Notes under the pieces: model-generated
Database searches by the model: none
Told to the model about the DNA's origin: nothing
What the model saw: the letters and a program-made list of their open reading frames with translations, nothing else
Assembly: GCA_951217055.1 (NCBI GenBank)
Contig: OX578285.1
Span: forward strand, 48,734,024 to 48,798,023
Source of the DNA: Gerris lacustris
Lineage: Eukaryota > Arthropoda > Insecta > Hemiptera > Gerridae
DNA length: 64,000 bases
Reading direction: 5' to 3'
Position numbers and translations under genes: made by a program
Shown here: positions 33,626 to 44,345 of the stretch, piece by piece
How the letters are laid out: each line of letters opens with the position of its first letter
Position numbering within the stretch: position 1 is the first letter of the stretch

Positions 33626-34006
33626 TTGGAAAATATTTACAGCCAATTCGAATGCATCTGTCATTACTGTGTTTTTTGGTTTTAAGTGTATGGCGGGTCT
33701 TAGGTGTGTAATCATTTCGGGGGGGCCAGGGCCCCTTGGGCCCCCCCTCCTGTGTACACCACTGTCTACCCTGAAGCAGTAGAAAAGCTAAATATTTGCA
33801 AGATATTGCCGCCAAAATATCCTTCAAATATCAATTAAAAGATGAGACGAGAATTTTAACATTTCCTAGGTATTTATCTGCAAGCTTGACTCAGTTGACT
33901 CGTCAAATTCAAATAGAGAAAACCAAAATGCAATTGTTCTATTATATTTTAGTTTTTTTTATCGAATCTGTAATTTATGGGTCAGAACACGTAATGGTAT
34001 ATTACG

Positions 34007-34357
34007 CGTACAGTGCAGAAAGTAGCATTTTACATGCGAGTGTGGAGTTTGCTTGCACCCGAGCGACAGCGAGGGTAGTAAAACCACACGAGTAAAGAAA
34101 AATGCAGTTTTCCCACGAGTTGTGTACCGTACTTTATCTACGATTGTTGGATTTTAATAATAAATACAGAAAGAAACAGTTGCTTTCATTAAATAAACAG
34201 CAAATTAGTTTTGTTAAATGTAAACGAACTCGCTTATCGTGCGATAAGGTGAAGAATTACGAAACGTGCATTCGCAATGAATACAACTACGAAAAGAATC
34301 ACTTTCTACGCGTCTAAACAGAGATAAAATGTTTATATTTCGTATTAATCGTAGATA
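34007..34357 (+). repeat. Element L (copy 2), empty-site version
   Basis: Matches 18671-19540 at both ends ('agtagcattttacatgcgag', 'attaatcgtagata') but lacks the foldback. The single AATAATAAATAC at 34156-34167 is the uninserted target. Confidence 0.8.
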
Positions 34358-35056
34358 AACACATTTGTTTACGTATGACTTATGAACAAGAAAGACAACG
34401 ATGCACTTATAAACTGTTTACTACTCCCTACGGAAATATCTTCGTTAAATGTCCTGACTTTCTGCTCTTTAATCGTCATAAATCATGACACTTTTACGAC
34501 GAGAGATATCCGTTTCTTTTATTATATTCATTTAGTTCATAGAAGCAATTAGACAAGGCTGAGATTGAGTAAGTTTTCATTTTTGGCGTGTTACTCTTAA
34601 AGTCCGTGTTACTCTTAAGTGTCCTCTTAATCTCTATTTAATAATGACACACGTACGTACTGTTATGGCCTTTAACAGACAGCAATATTACTAGTGTCCG
34701 ACTGCGTTTGGACTTAAAAATGAAATAGACTGTCCGTTACGTATGGATTTTAATTTAGCCGTCGGGCGTATCGACAAGCTGTACGAAGCGCTACCTAGGT
34801 ATCGTCATATTTTGTATTTTCATCTTTCTATTGCGGGATAAACTTTACAGACCCATTTTTCTATAAGTTTTGAAGATCCAGACGCTAACCAAGATGAAAC
34901 AATTTTCCCTTTCCACGATAGATCTGCTGTTCGTCTTAAAATTTACTTATTCATTTTTGGACTGGGTTTGAGCCTGAGAATAGTTAAAATGTCAATCTCA
35001 TAAATACCAAAGTTGAAATTTACGGCATTCCATGCCTAATGGTAAACATTTGTAGC
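34358..35056. other. No recognisable feature
   Basis: Apparently unique AT-rich intronic or intergenic DNA. Confidence 0.4.
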
Positions 35057-35282
35057 ACTTCTTTAGATTGTTACTTCCCTTATAAAAAACCAGAGAGGAG
35101 CAACAATTTAAAGAAGGTGTACGGATTTTTCTTCTTTATACTGTTTATTCCCTTTATAAAAACTGTAGTGGAATATTCCTTGGTCCCAAAGCACATTGGA
35201 CTAAACATCCCTTTCTCTTAATAAATATTTATCCAAAGTCATTTATATTCTAAAAACAAACATAGGGAGTATCTAAAGAAGT
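35057..35282. repeat. MITE M (copy 2)
   Basis: acttctttagattgttactt ... tctaaagaagt; same double-hairpin layout as 29223-29401 and 40548-40776. Confidence 0.8.
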
Positions 35283-35569
35283 ACCAAAATTGGATCCCGT
35301 GGGGGGTAGGGGGGGGGGGGGGATCCAATCACGGATTTTTTGGCTCTATATGGCAATACTCAAACCGTTCATTAAGGTCGGTGCAATTATAATCCCTAGT
35401 ATTAGCCAAATTATTTGGGCAAAGTAAAGGGGCTCCTAGGTTCCAGCACCAACAACTAAATAAGAGAATTTGTCTTTGGTGGATGTTCATGTCTTTCTCC
35501 TTCTGTGTTAAATATTAATAATTCCAATTTCTAAACGTGGATTGCCATTAATGTCACTTTATTAATATA

Positions 35570-36545
35570 AAATTACCTACTCGCGTAAACGTGAGATTCA
35601 AATGTAAAATTGGAATTTGAGGACGGCAAAAAGATTCTATTATCCCCTATTCGATAAGACGAAATTTTTTTTCAAATACATTTTTTTTTAGTTAAACCAA
35701 CAACATTTCAACCTGATACATGCAAACGTTTTTTTTGTAGCGAAGTGATACATTTTATAATAGTTGAAATGACGATGGCCAGAACATGAAAGTTAAGGAA
35801 TAAGTATAAAGGTACCTTTCTCCCCCACTACACGGCTCTCTATTATAATCATATTCTTTAACTATCCTCATCATGATTAACTATTTTGTGTACAACTTGA
35901 GCGATTTAGTTGAAATTTGGTATACATGTCCCTTTTACTAATACTCAGGCTAAGTTCGTTGGACAGCGTGATCCGTCCTACAGTTCTCGCGCAATGCTCA
36001 CGTAAACGGGAGCTTCAAATTTAAAATTGGAATTTCAGGACGGGAAAAAATTCTATCATCTCCTATTCGATGAGACGAACATTTTTTTCAAATAACATTT
36101 TTTAGTAAAACCAACAACGACACTGCTATGAATTAATAAAGATCGCTAAAACTATTAAAGCGGACCTAAACGTTTAAATAGAGAAAACAACCTTTTTACC
36201 AATATAGTACTTTCTAACGTAACGAGTTTATTAAAACTTTACATACATCGTCTAAAGTACAAATGAAAGAGGCATGTAAAATTTTAACTTGTTACTAGCA
36301 GTAGTTTTTAAGTAGTGAAGTGATACATTTATAATAATAGTTTAAAAGCTACTGCGAGTGGTTAAGATTCTTATAGTCGTGTTGTGTGTAGGTTTGTTTA
36401 GGAAGTAAAGCTTTGTACCGAGTACCCCCACTCTACCCCACACTGCCCTTTTCCACTTATCTTCAACTGTGACATTCATCATGGTTGATAAATTTCAATA
36501 TTCAGTATTTCATTGCAATACGCTCGCTACAATGATAATATTTTT
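35570..36545 (+). repeat. Element F, two partial copies in tandem
   Basis: 35570-35880 holds an F middle segment. 35885-36545 holds a longer F copy from 'gcgatttagttgaaatttgg' to 'gcaatacgctcgctacaatg'. Confidence 0.7.
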
Positions 36546-36663
36546 ATGTTTCTTTATTAATAATCTTATGTATTTCTTTTATACCTATAGTCACAGCAAA
36601 ACTGGTAATTTTAAAAATCTATTTATGTGAAATATATATTGCATGCTTGTGGTATAATATAAC

Positions 36664-38083
36664 TTAAATGAAGCGAGCGTAAGCGAGCTCCTTACATTCA
36701 ACGAAATATCCATCTTGTCTATCTCTGTGTAACGTTTACGTGTCCGACGATAACTTGATTTAAAGTTGAACGATTTGGTTGAAATTTGGTATTCGTGTTC
36801 CTTTCACTAATGCTCAGGTAAAGTTCGTTGGACAGCGTGATCCGCCCTAGAGTTCGCGCGCAACGCTCACGTAAACGAGAGGTTTAAATGTAAAATTGAA
36901 ATTTGAAAATTGGAGGACGGGAAAAGATTCTATCATCACCTATTCGGGGAGATTTTTTTCTAATAACTTTTTTTTAGTATAACAACAGCGACACCGCTAT
37001 GAATTAATACAGATCGTTAAAACTATGAAAGCGAACCTAAACGTTTAAAATAGAAAAAACAACCATTTTACCGATAACTTACGTTCACATAACAATTTTA
37101 ATAAAACTTCATATTATACATCTTAGGCTGCACCTACATTGGATCCGTATGTCTCCCGATCAGAAGTCGGGTGACCGTCGTAGAACGTCGGGCGACCGTC
37201 GTACAACGTCAGGCGACCGTCGTACGACGTCGGGAGTAAAACAAACTCTAAGGGTTTAATCTAGGTGCCTACATTGGAGAGGGAGGCCCGATCCGACGAT
37301 AACCGACAACTCCCGATATCGGGCCGACCAAACATGTTTGTTTCCTGTCCGATATCTCAATCCGACGGCGCCCGACGCAAACAATGACAACCACATTTAC
37401 CCATACCCTGAAATTGGATTGGCTAGTTATTTCGTCTTTCATGCCTTCAAGGATATAAGTAAATGTTTCTATTATCATGCGGTGGTAGCCCTTGAATTTA
37501 TCGGTGTAAATTCTCATAGTTTTAAAAAACTCCCCTGAAGATCTATCTTAATTAAACTGGTGCACCCATTTTTTCAAGGAGAACGTTGTTCTCCAACAGA
37601 AACCAAAATAAAAAATCGTCCTCAGAGTCACTCATATTAACATAACCTTCACGTCACAACTGCTTGCACTGCGTGATCGGGAGAAACTGAATCTAGTTTA
37701 GGTCCGCGCGGTCGGGCGACATCGGATCCAGTGTAGGCATTCTCGTCGGGAGTTGTCGGATCAGATTGTCGGCCGACGTCGGGTCGGCAGAAATACGGAT
37801 CCAATGTAGGTGTAGCCTTAAGTACAATTGAAACAGGCATGTAAAATTTCAACTTGATACAAGCAGAAGTTTTTGCTTAGTGAAGTGATACATTTTATAA
37901 TAGTTGAAAAAGAGATGTGTGGTTAGTGGAATAATAGTAAGACTGCTGGGTGGCTCCCTTACTACTATCATACCCTTTAACAATCAACTCATCATGATTC
38001 ATGATTATCTATTTTTTCAATATTCAATACATATTTATTACCATACGCTCAATTCAATGATAGAGCCACGCGATGCCTAGTAA
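36664..38083 (+). mobile_element. Element F (near-complete) with nested Harbinger-type MITE
   Basis: Starts atgaagcgagcgtaagcgag and ends 'gagccacgcgatgcctagta'. The MITE at 37126-37817 splits it at a 'catctta / ttaagtacaa' junction that is uninterrupted in the 36.2- and 54.0-kb copies. Confidence 0.8.
37126..37817. mobile_element. Harbinger-type MITE (692 bp), TTA TSD
   Basis: Ends ggctgcacctacattgg / ccaatgtaggtgtagcc, flanked by TTA on both sides. Subterminal 'gtcgggcgaccgtcgt' repeats. On the minus strand at about 37640-37562 a short frame M-S-D-S-E-D-D-F-L-F-W-F-L-L-E could be a transposase N-terminal remnant, which is a weak inference. Confidence 0.8.
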
Positions 38084-38449
38084 ATAAATGTTAAACTTTA
38101 AGTTAGATTAATAACAAAAATATTTGTTTTAAGAAGCAGAAAACAACGACATCAAAAAATGAAGTTAAATAAAAACAATCCTTTGCCAACCTATGAAAGG
38201 AAAGAAATTAAATGATCGAATGAGCCGTTTTATTCGTTGTTGCAGTTATTAAGAAGCTGCAAAACCCACGTCGTGGAGTAAATACAAAACAGTGTTGATC
38301 CTCCAGTAATTGGATCAGTGATTTTTTATGTGTAGTTGGAACACCTAAACTGCTAAAATGCCAGCCTCCTGGCAGTCTCTCCTTTTTTTGGATTATAATG
38401 TTAATTTTAATTATAATAAAAATGTTAATTTTATTTTCATTTTGTTTAG
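38084..38449. other. No recognisable feature; intron DNA before the RGS exon
   Basis: AT-rich, ending in the polypyrimidine tract and acceptor at 38448-38449. Confidence 0.5.
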
Positions 38450-38511
38450 GGTTCCCTATGAGGTTGCCAAAGAATGGGGAGAATCTTTTGAAAAGTTAAT
38501 GCAAGTAAAAG
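38450..38511 (+). CDS. RGS gene exon: start of the RGS box (helix 1)
   Basis: A 62-bp exon with a tttgtttag acceptor and a gtgaga donor. It encodes V-P-Y-E-V-A-K-E-W, then G-E-S-F-E-K-L-M-Q-V-K, matching the W-x-x-x-F-(D/E)-K-(L/M)-M helix that opens the RGS box in RGS17/19/20. The exon has phase 2 in and phase 1 out. The last G joins CT of the next exon to make Ala, giving the family's A-G-R junction. RGS-box proteins speed GTP hydrolysis on G-alpha subunits and so switch off heterotrimeric G-protein signals at the membrane. The tiny exon is flanked by 7.5 kb and 20 kb introns full of transposons. Confidence 0.85.
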
Positions 38512-39434
38512 GTGAGATTTATTAATTCAATTTATGTGTTTATTTACATGATTATTTCTTAAGTTAAATTCATATTAATTAAACTCATTATGATTATTTC
38601 TTTTAAATAATGATTTTCGAAGAAAAGAACTGGAATAAGTTCAGTCTCACAACCACTTTACACCTGGTTTGAATCCAAGCAAGGTGAGACATATTTCCTA
38701 ATGATGATCATCATATCAAATAGGGTTGGTGGGGGCAAAGACCCGCACTTTTTGGTTTAGGGCTAATTTTGAGCATTACTTTCCTCTTAATAATTTCTAA
38801 ATAACCTGTGAATTGTGGCCAACAATCCATCCAACAATCCCCCATCTCTCATTGCTTCAAAAATTTCTCAACATTTTTGGGGCACCATTTTACCAAAATT
38901 ATGATTTGAGGACCTTTATTCCATTTGGTATTAATTAATTAATAATTCAAGAAAGTGAAATACTTCATAAAAGAACATGTATATTGAACGATAAAGAAAA
39001 CATATTTGGTACAATATAAAGTATCGAAGATGGAGAAACCCCTTTTAATTAATCCTTTCTTTTCATCCAGGATCTGCTGGGTTAAATGGCGCAAACAATC
39101 TTTCTTTCTCTTGTACACTCTGAAAATGAAAAACCAAGATCTTTTACCAGAAGTTACTAAAATAAATTAATCTTTAGATTAAACTTTTTAAATGCACCAT
39201 TCAGTGTGGATCTTTGCCCAATTCAGTGCGCCGATCTTTGCCCCATTTTATCAAATCATATAAATATAGTAACCTATCGAAGGTAACTCTACATATGAAG
39301 GTAAAACAAGTGTCTATTTTTACAGTTCTTTAGCACCATTTTGGTACAACTTTATCAAAAATACGAATATAGATTTATAATAATTAATAATAAACCGCTA
39401 AAATTCTATAAAAGTTAGATTGAAACATAATAGT

Positions 39435-39640
39435 TATTTATGCACCTAGGGAGTAAAGTAAGCCATTATTCCCTGAGCGAAAATGTTGGTTCTTGAGGCA
39501 AAGCCGAAGGAACCATGGTCCCTAAATCCCGAGGTGCAGCCGAGGGAATAACTCTAATTAGCTCCCGAGGCGCAGCCGAGGGAGATAATAATGGCACTTT
39601 ACTCAGGAGGTACATACAATATTTTATCTCCAGTAGGAAG
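39435..39640 (+). repeat. E-related fold-back repeat
   Basis: 'cccgaggtgcagccgaggga' and 'cccgaggcgcagccgaggga' repeat inside a segment that starts 'ttatttatgcacctaggg' and ends 'aggaggtacatacaatattt', like the E elements in layout but diverged. Confidence 0.5.
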
Positions 39641-40339
39641 AAAATACACATTTTCGTCCATTGCACATTTTTATTTATTATTTTAATAAATAACAATAAT
39701 TATTAGCACTTTTAATAGCAGATATATATAAGAGATTCAATATTAAAAACAAATAAGAATTGGAATTAAACTCAAATAGAAAGTTATTTAGATGCAGGTT
39801 ATAAACAATGATAAACATGGTCAAAAAAGCGCAGTGCCGCCAACCTGATTTCAACAACTTCATTACATTAGCCATTCATTTTCTACTATTTATAAAATAA
39901 TTAAGTTGTAATCTTTACTTTTTTGCCCTACTTTACTTTTTCGCCCTACTTTTACTTTTTCTCCCTACTTTTTGAGTTCAGGGGTGATAAGACCTGTTTT
40001 AGTCCCTCTAAACTAATTCAAAATCATAACTTTTTCTCCCTACTGGAGATAAAAAAATAAACTTACCTCATGTTTCTTGGCAACAGTATAAACGAAATCA
40101 GGATAACCTTATAGGAGCAAAGCTTCAACGTAAGGAATCAGTGTTGCCAGTCCCACTTCAAAAAGTAGTTTCCCTCCCCTTTTTAAAACAGTGCGGACAT
40201 TTACCCCATGCGGACCTTTACCCCCCACCTACCCTATATCCCTTCTTAATGACATTTTATCTTGATCAAAACCTTATAGAAACCTAAATATATATACAGT
40301 ATGTGTACATAGTGTGTCCCAAGATAAAAGTATCCAAGA

Positions 40340-40375
<36 letters not shown>

Positions 40376-40547
40376 GCTTCGACAGCACAAGGGTTTGAAA
40401 AACATGATTATTTGTTTTTAGACTTGGACTATTTATTATCATTACCATTGTTATTTCTTTATTCATTTCATTAATAAATCCCTTTTTTTATTTCCCTCCT
40501 TCTTCTTTAAGTACATATGTATGAACTTTAATTGCTAATTTATCGGA

Positions 40548-40776
40548 ACTTCATTAGATTGTTACTCCCCATATAAAGAAAACTGAGGGGAGTAACAATC
40601 TAAAGAAGGATTAAAGAATGTTCTTCTTTAGACTGTTACTCCCCTTATAAAAACAGAAGTGTGATATTCCTTTGTCCCAAAGTATATTGGACTAAATATC
40701 ACTTTGTCTTAATAGTTATTTAGTTAAAGTCATTTATATTCTAAAACCACATAGGGGAGTAACAATCTAAAGAAGT
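40548..40776. repeat. MITE M (copy 3)
   Basis: Best-preserved copy: 'gattgttactccccatataa', 'gaggggagtaacaatctaaa', the same pair again, and an end at aagaagt. In all three copies the base after the right end is followed by cc (agtacc). Confidence 0.85.
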
Positions 40777-41233
40777 ACCAATTTATCTGTATCTTATTCC
40801 TTTATTTATTTTTAAATCTAGATTTTTATATCAGGTTGCAGATATTTGTCCTCATTAAAAAATCTTTGAGTTTTTATTTGAACAGGAGAATAAAATATTT
40901 GGGGTAATTTTCCCAGGATCTGGGGGCGGGCTCTCTGTATACACAATGTGCTGTACGGCCCAAACGGCTCCCATCCATTGTTTGGTTTTTCCCAAACGGC
41001 TCCCGTCGAAAAAGGTTTTACAAGTAGGTAAATTCCCAAACGGCTCCGGTATTCGGTACTACGCCTATATTTCTCGTAACAAAATTAGTATCACATCTTA
41101 TTTCAATTCAAATTAAAATTATTCTCTTCTGTTCTATTAAAATTATTGAGCTTTGGATTTTGCGTTTCAAATATTAATAACATGATATCAAAGTCAACTT
41201 GAACCGAACGATTTACATGTTTTGACGATACAG

Positions 41234-42055
41234 GATATCAACACTCTTCGTAAGACGGTAGACGGTATATATTATGTTCGTTCAAAATCTCTACCAAAAT
41301 TACCTAAATCGATCGGGGGAGCTCAGGATGCTTTAGACAAAATTGATACTAAGACATTGGCGGGCGAGAATTTTTTCATTTCTTTATGATAAATGATCAA
41401 ATACTGTTATTCTTACTTGTGACACAAGAGCAAGAGCACTAAAACATGTATTCGGCTTTCCTTACCTACTAACGTCACAAGTCGTGCATTGTTTCAAAGA
41501 CCATTTAAAGGCTATTAACCAGAAGGCGATAAAATAGACAAATTTTTCGACTATATTTTTGAAAATTATATAATGTCAGATAGTCCTTTCCCTCCTAAAA
41601 TGTGGGCTGAGTTTTCATCTTCCCCTTCTTTGACAACAAATGGCTGTGAATCATTCCACGGTAAATTCAACATCGAATGCAATACTGCTCAGGGGGGTCC
41701 ACGGGGGGGGGGGATTGATGGCGGAAGCTGTGCCATCAGAATTTGAGGGGGGAATCCAATTTTGGGGTATTTTTCAGAGGTTGGGGGAGATTTTTTAAAT
41801 ATTCCAAGTGATTCAGGCAGTTTTTGGGGGTTTGCGCCATGGGCCTTGGGGGGGATGGGCACCCCTGATACTGCTCATACAAATATTTTTAAGGTTATTG
41901 ATGTACTGACCGAAATACTACCCGAAACGCAAATTAAAGCTTGAAGTCATAATAATAAACCTAAATCGAAAAAACAGTTGCTCATTGGAAATATCATTGA
42001 CGAATTTTCATCGAATGAAATAACACGTATGAATTATATTAGAAAATTGTGACTT
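41234..42055 (+). pseudogene. MULE-type transposase pseudogene, split by a hAT MITE
   Basis: The frame from 41234 reads I-N-T-L-R-K-T-V-D-G and then L-P-K-L-P-K-S-I-G-G-A-Q-D-A-L, ending at a stop near 41387. This resembles the region before the catalytic core in MULE transposases of FLYWCH type. The core is largely deleted or scrambled. From about 41580 comes F-P-P-K-M-W-A-E-F, then T-T-N-G-C-E-S-F-H-G-K-F-N. The T-N-x-x-E-x-(F/W)-H-x-K-(F/L)-N motif is characteristic of the C-terminal part of these transposases. After the inserted MITE the same frame goes on with H-T-N-I-F-K-V-I-D-V-L. It is inactive: stops, deletion and insertion. Confidence 0.7.
41690..41867. mobile_element. 178-bp hAT-type MITE with perfect 8-bp TSD
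   Basis: Starts CAGGGGGGTCCACG and ends GGGCACCCCTG. ATACTGCT flanks it at 41682-41689 and 41868-41875. It is G-rich throughout and sits in the MULE pseudogene; removing it rejoins the frame. Confidence 0.92.
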
Positions 42056-42221
42056 AAAAATTTACCCAGTGTATGATGTTTATGTTTATAATTTAATTCA
42101 CAATATCGAATAAATTTTTTTTTTTATATAATATTTATAATTTACTTAAAACCGGAGCCGTTTAGGAATTTGCCTGTTTATAAAACGAGAGCCGTTTAGG
42201 AAAAACGGGAGCCGAATGGGC

Positions 42222-42497
42222 TACGTCCACATCCACTCTGTGATGATGCGATCCATGGTGAGGGGGATGGGGGGGGGGGGGGCGTTTTGGTATCGACGAC
42301 ATCTAGATCATAGATTATCTTTAAGCAGGTAGCTGTAGGTGAAGCGGTTGCGTCTTGCGTCCTGTTGTCTCTCTTTGTAGGGTTCTAATGTCCCTCATGC
42401 TTAGATCAGCTGGCCAATTAATTGACCTAGGCCTATAAACCAAATAATTTTATTTTACTGACTTCTGTTCTATTAGAAAACACCGAGACAACCTGTA
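42222..42497. other. No gene; G-run and unremarkable DNA
   Basis: A G-run of about 14 bases near 42269. Nothing else recognised. Confidence 0.4.
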
Positions 42498-43024
42498 TAT
42501 TAGCTATATTATTATCATAACCGTTGATAAATAAATATCGAAAATACATACGTACATTTGGATATACTTCCTACAAAATACCACAACAAGTTCAAGCTTT
42601 GTTTAGAGTCTAATAACCTAACATTTCCTTTGAAAAAATAAATTACCAAGACTTATTTTTATTTGACGTGTTAACTTTATACACAAATACAAGTGAATAC
42701 ACTCAGTCAAAATTGTGTTTAGTAGACTTTTAATAATACACAGTTTTTGTATTAAAATTCAGCACAGAAAAATGTGTTAACCTTTTAAGCTATTACTTCG
42801 ATAAATGTAAAAACAACTACATCTCTGAATTATCTGATAAAATATGTAAAAAAAAAAACTCAAATGAGGCTTAAATAGATTTAGGAAATGTTCAGAAATC
42901 TAAAAATTACAATAAAGAACAAAAAGTGTTTGTAAAGAGTACATTGGTGGTAGCATATTAATTATTTTTTTCTGTGTCGGTAGTTAGGTTATATTTTACA
43001 TCAATCTCTTCTGCCTTCAAGTTT

Positions 43025-43350
43025 TTTGAGCTTCGAACACTTTGATTACTTCGTCCAATTGTAGGATTTTGGCTCTTTCGTTTTTAATGCTCAATAAGGT
43101 GAGCCCTTTAAGTCTGTCTTCGATCATAGAACTTCGCAAGTAGTATTTTATCTTTGGAAATGGACCGCTTTGCACTCGCGACTGTTACTGGCAAAGTCAA
43201 AAAAAGTAGAAAAGCTGTGCACAAGTCCGGGAAGCTAGATGCTATTGAGTAGTTGTCTAAAAACAAAAGATTTGCCAACTGCCGAATTGATGTCAATTTC
43301 TTAATCTCTGTTTTCAAAACCCCTCTGAAAGAGTTTATTTGAAAACTCAT
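43025..43350 (-). pseudogene. hAT transposase C-terminal (dimerisation) region, frameshifted
   Basis: Minus strand: ...F-P-D-L-C-T-A-F-L-L-F-L-T-L-P-V-T-V-A-S-A-K-R-S-I, then K-D-K-I-L-L-A-K. After a frameshift near 43110 come D-R-L-K-G-L-T-L-L-S-I-K-N-E, then L-D-E-V-I-K-V-F. P-V-(T)-V-A-S-(A)-(E/K)-R-S-x-S-K and L-x-x-L-x-L-L-S-I-x-(N/H)-E form the hATC dimerisation signature. The catalytic part is absent. Confidence 0.8.
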
Positions 43351-43489
43351 AAGTCAGCAACTATGCCCCAAATCAGCAACCTTTTTTTAATGCTTACCCC
43401 GGCGTTATTAGTGCACGCAAAAGATGCAGAAGTGTCAAAAAAAATTTGACATCTTGGTTAATGAATTTGAAAAAGATCTCAGTGTTGAC

Positions 43490-44200
43490 CTTAGTTTTCA
43501 ATTAAACTCTTTCAGAGGGGCTTTGAAAACAGAGATTGAGAAATTTACATCAATTCGGTAGTTGGCAAATCTTTGGTTTTTAGGCATCTTATAATAAGCA
43601 CTTTCTTTCTTAGTAAGAAAAAAAAAACTCAAAGGAGGAAAAACGGAAAGCGTATTTTTGGGGGTCTGCTGGCGGATATAACCACCTTCTGCCGCCAGAT
43701 TGTAGCCTTGTCATTCTTTTTAATCATTATTATTATTATTATTTCATATTCCTGTAGGCGCCTCACTCATACAGTAGGAGCGGCAGAAGGAGGGCCTATT
43801 GCAGTATAAAGACGTTTGGTGCCTTTATTATTCATCAATTGCTGTCTGAAACGTCGCTTACACATTTTTTTAGAAGTAAAAATGTGCATAATTTTTACTT
43901 CTAAAAAATTTTGCTATTGTATGACTGGCGCCTGCGCCGCCCTGATGTAATAGCATATTGATATGAGAAAGTTTGGTTCGATTTATCGGACCTATGTCTT
44001 TTTTTATAATGGGTTAGGCGGGGCTTAGGGAAATTTCCCGTCTTGCAGGTGCCCCCATCCACCCCTGCTGCCAGGTTCCCCCATCCGCCCCTGCTTCCAG
44101 GTGCCCCCATCCGCCCCTGCTTCCAGGTGCCCCCATCCGCCCCTGTTTGCCAGTAACAGTCAGTGCAGAGCGGTCCTTATTGAAACAGTAAAAAATAATT
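43490..44200 (+). pseudogene. Inverted second copy of the hAT transposase C-terminus, interrupted
   Basis: + strand: L-N-S-F-R-G-A-L-K-T-E-I-E-K-F-T-S-I-R up to about 43585. It resumes at 44148 with L-P-V-T-V, S-A-E-R-S-L. The intervening 557 bp is foreign DNA including a 26-bp minisatellite. Confidence 0.7.
44046..44150 (+). repeat. 26-bp GC-rich minisatellite, about 4 copies
   Basis: 'caggtgcccccatccgcccc' plus tgcttc, repeated with few changes. Confidence 0.9.
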
Positions 44201-44345
44201 AATCGGCCACCACCAATTTACTCTTTACAAACACTTTTTGTTTTTTGTTGTAATTTTTAGATTTCTGAACATTTCCTAAAACTATTTAAACCTCATTTAT
44301 TGTATTATATATGAAGTTGGTTTTGTTTTTACATTTATCGAAGTA

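Larger units (their letters stand above)
31110..33764. mobile_element. hAT-type element (2655 bp) with perfect 8-bp TSD, carrying a satellite
   Basis: Starts CAGTAGCGTACACA and ends TGTGTACACCACTG. TCTACCCT flanks it at 31102-31109 and 33765-33772. G- and C-runs lie just inside the ends. Inside are a D-type foldback and a 1.2-kb satellite array, but no transposase. Confidence 0.9.
40958..42221 (+). mobile_element. Mutator-like (MULE) transposon relic with repeated TIRs
   Basis: The left end gcccaaacggctccc and right end gggagccgaatgggc are inverted. Each end region holds about three copies of 'aaacggctcc' (left) or 'ggagccgttta' (right), subterminal repeats of the MULE kind. Between them is a broken transposase. 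No target duplication was found. Confidence 0.75.
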
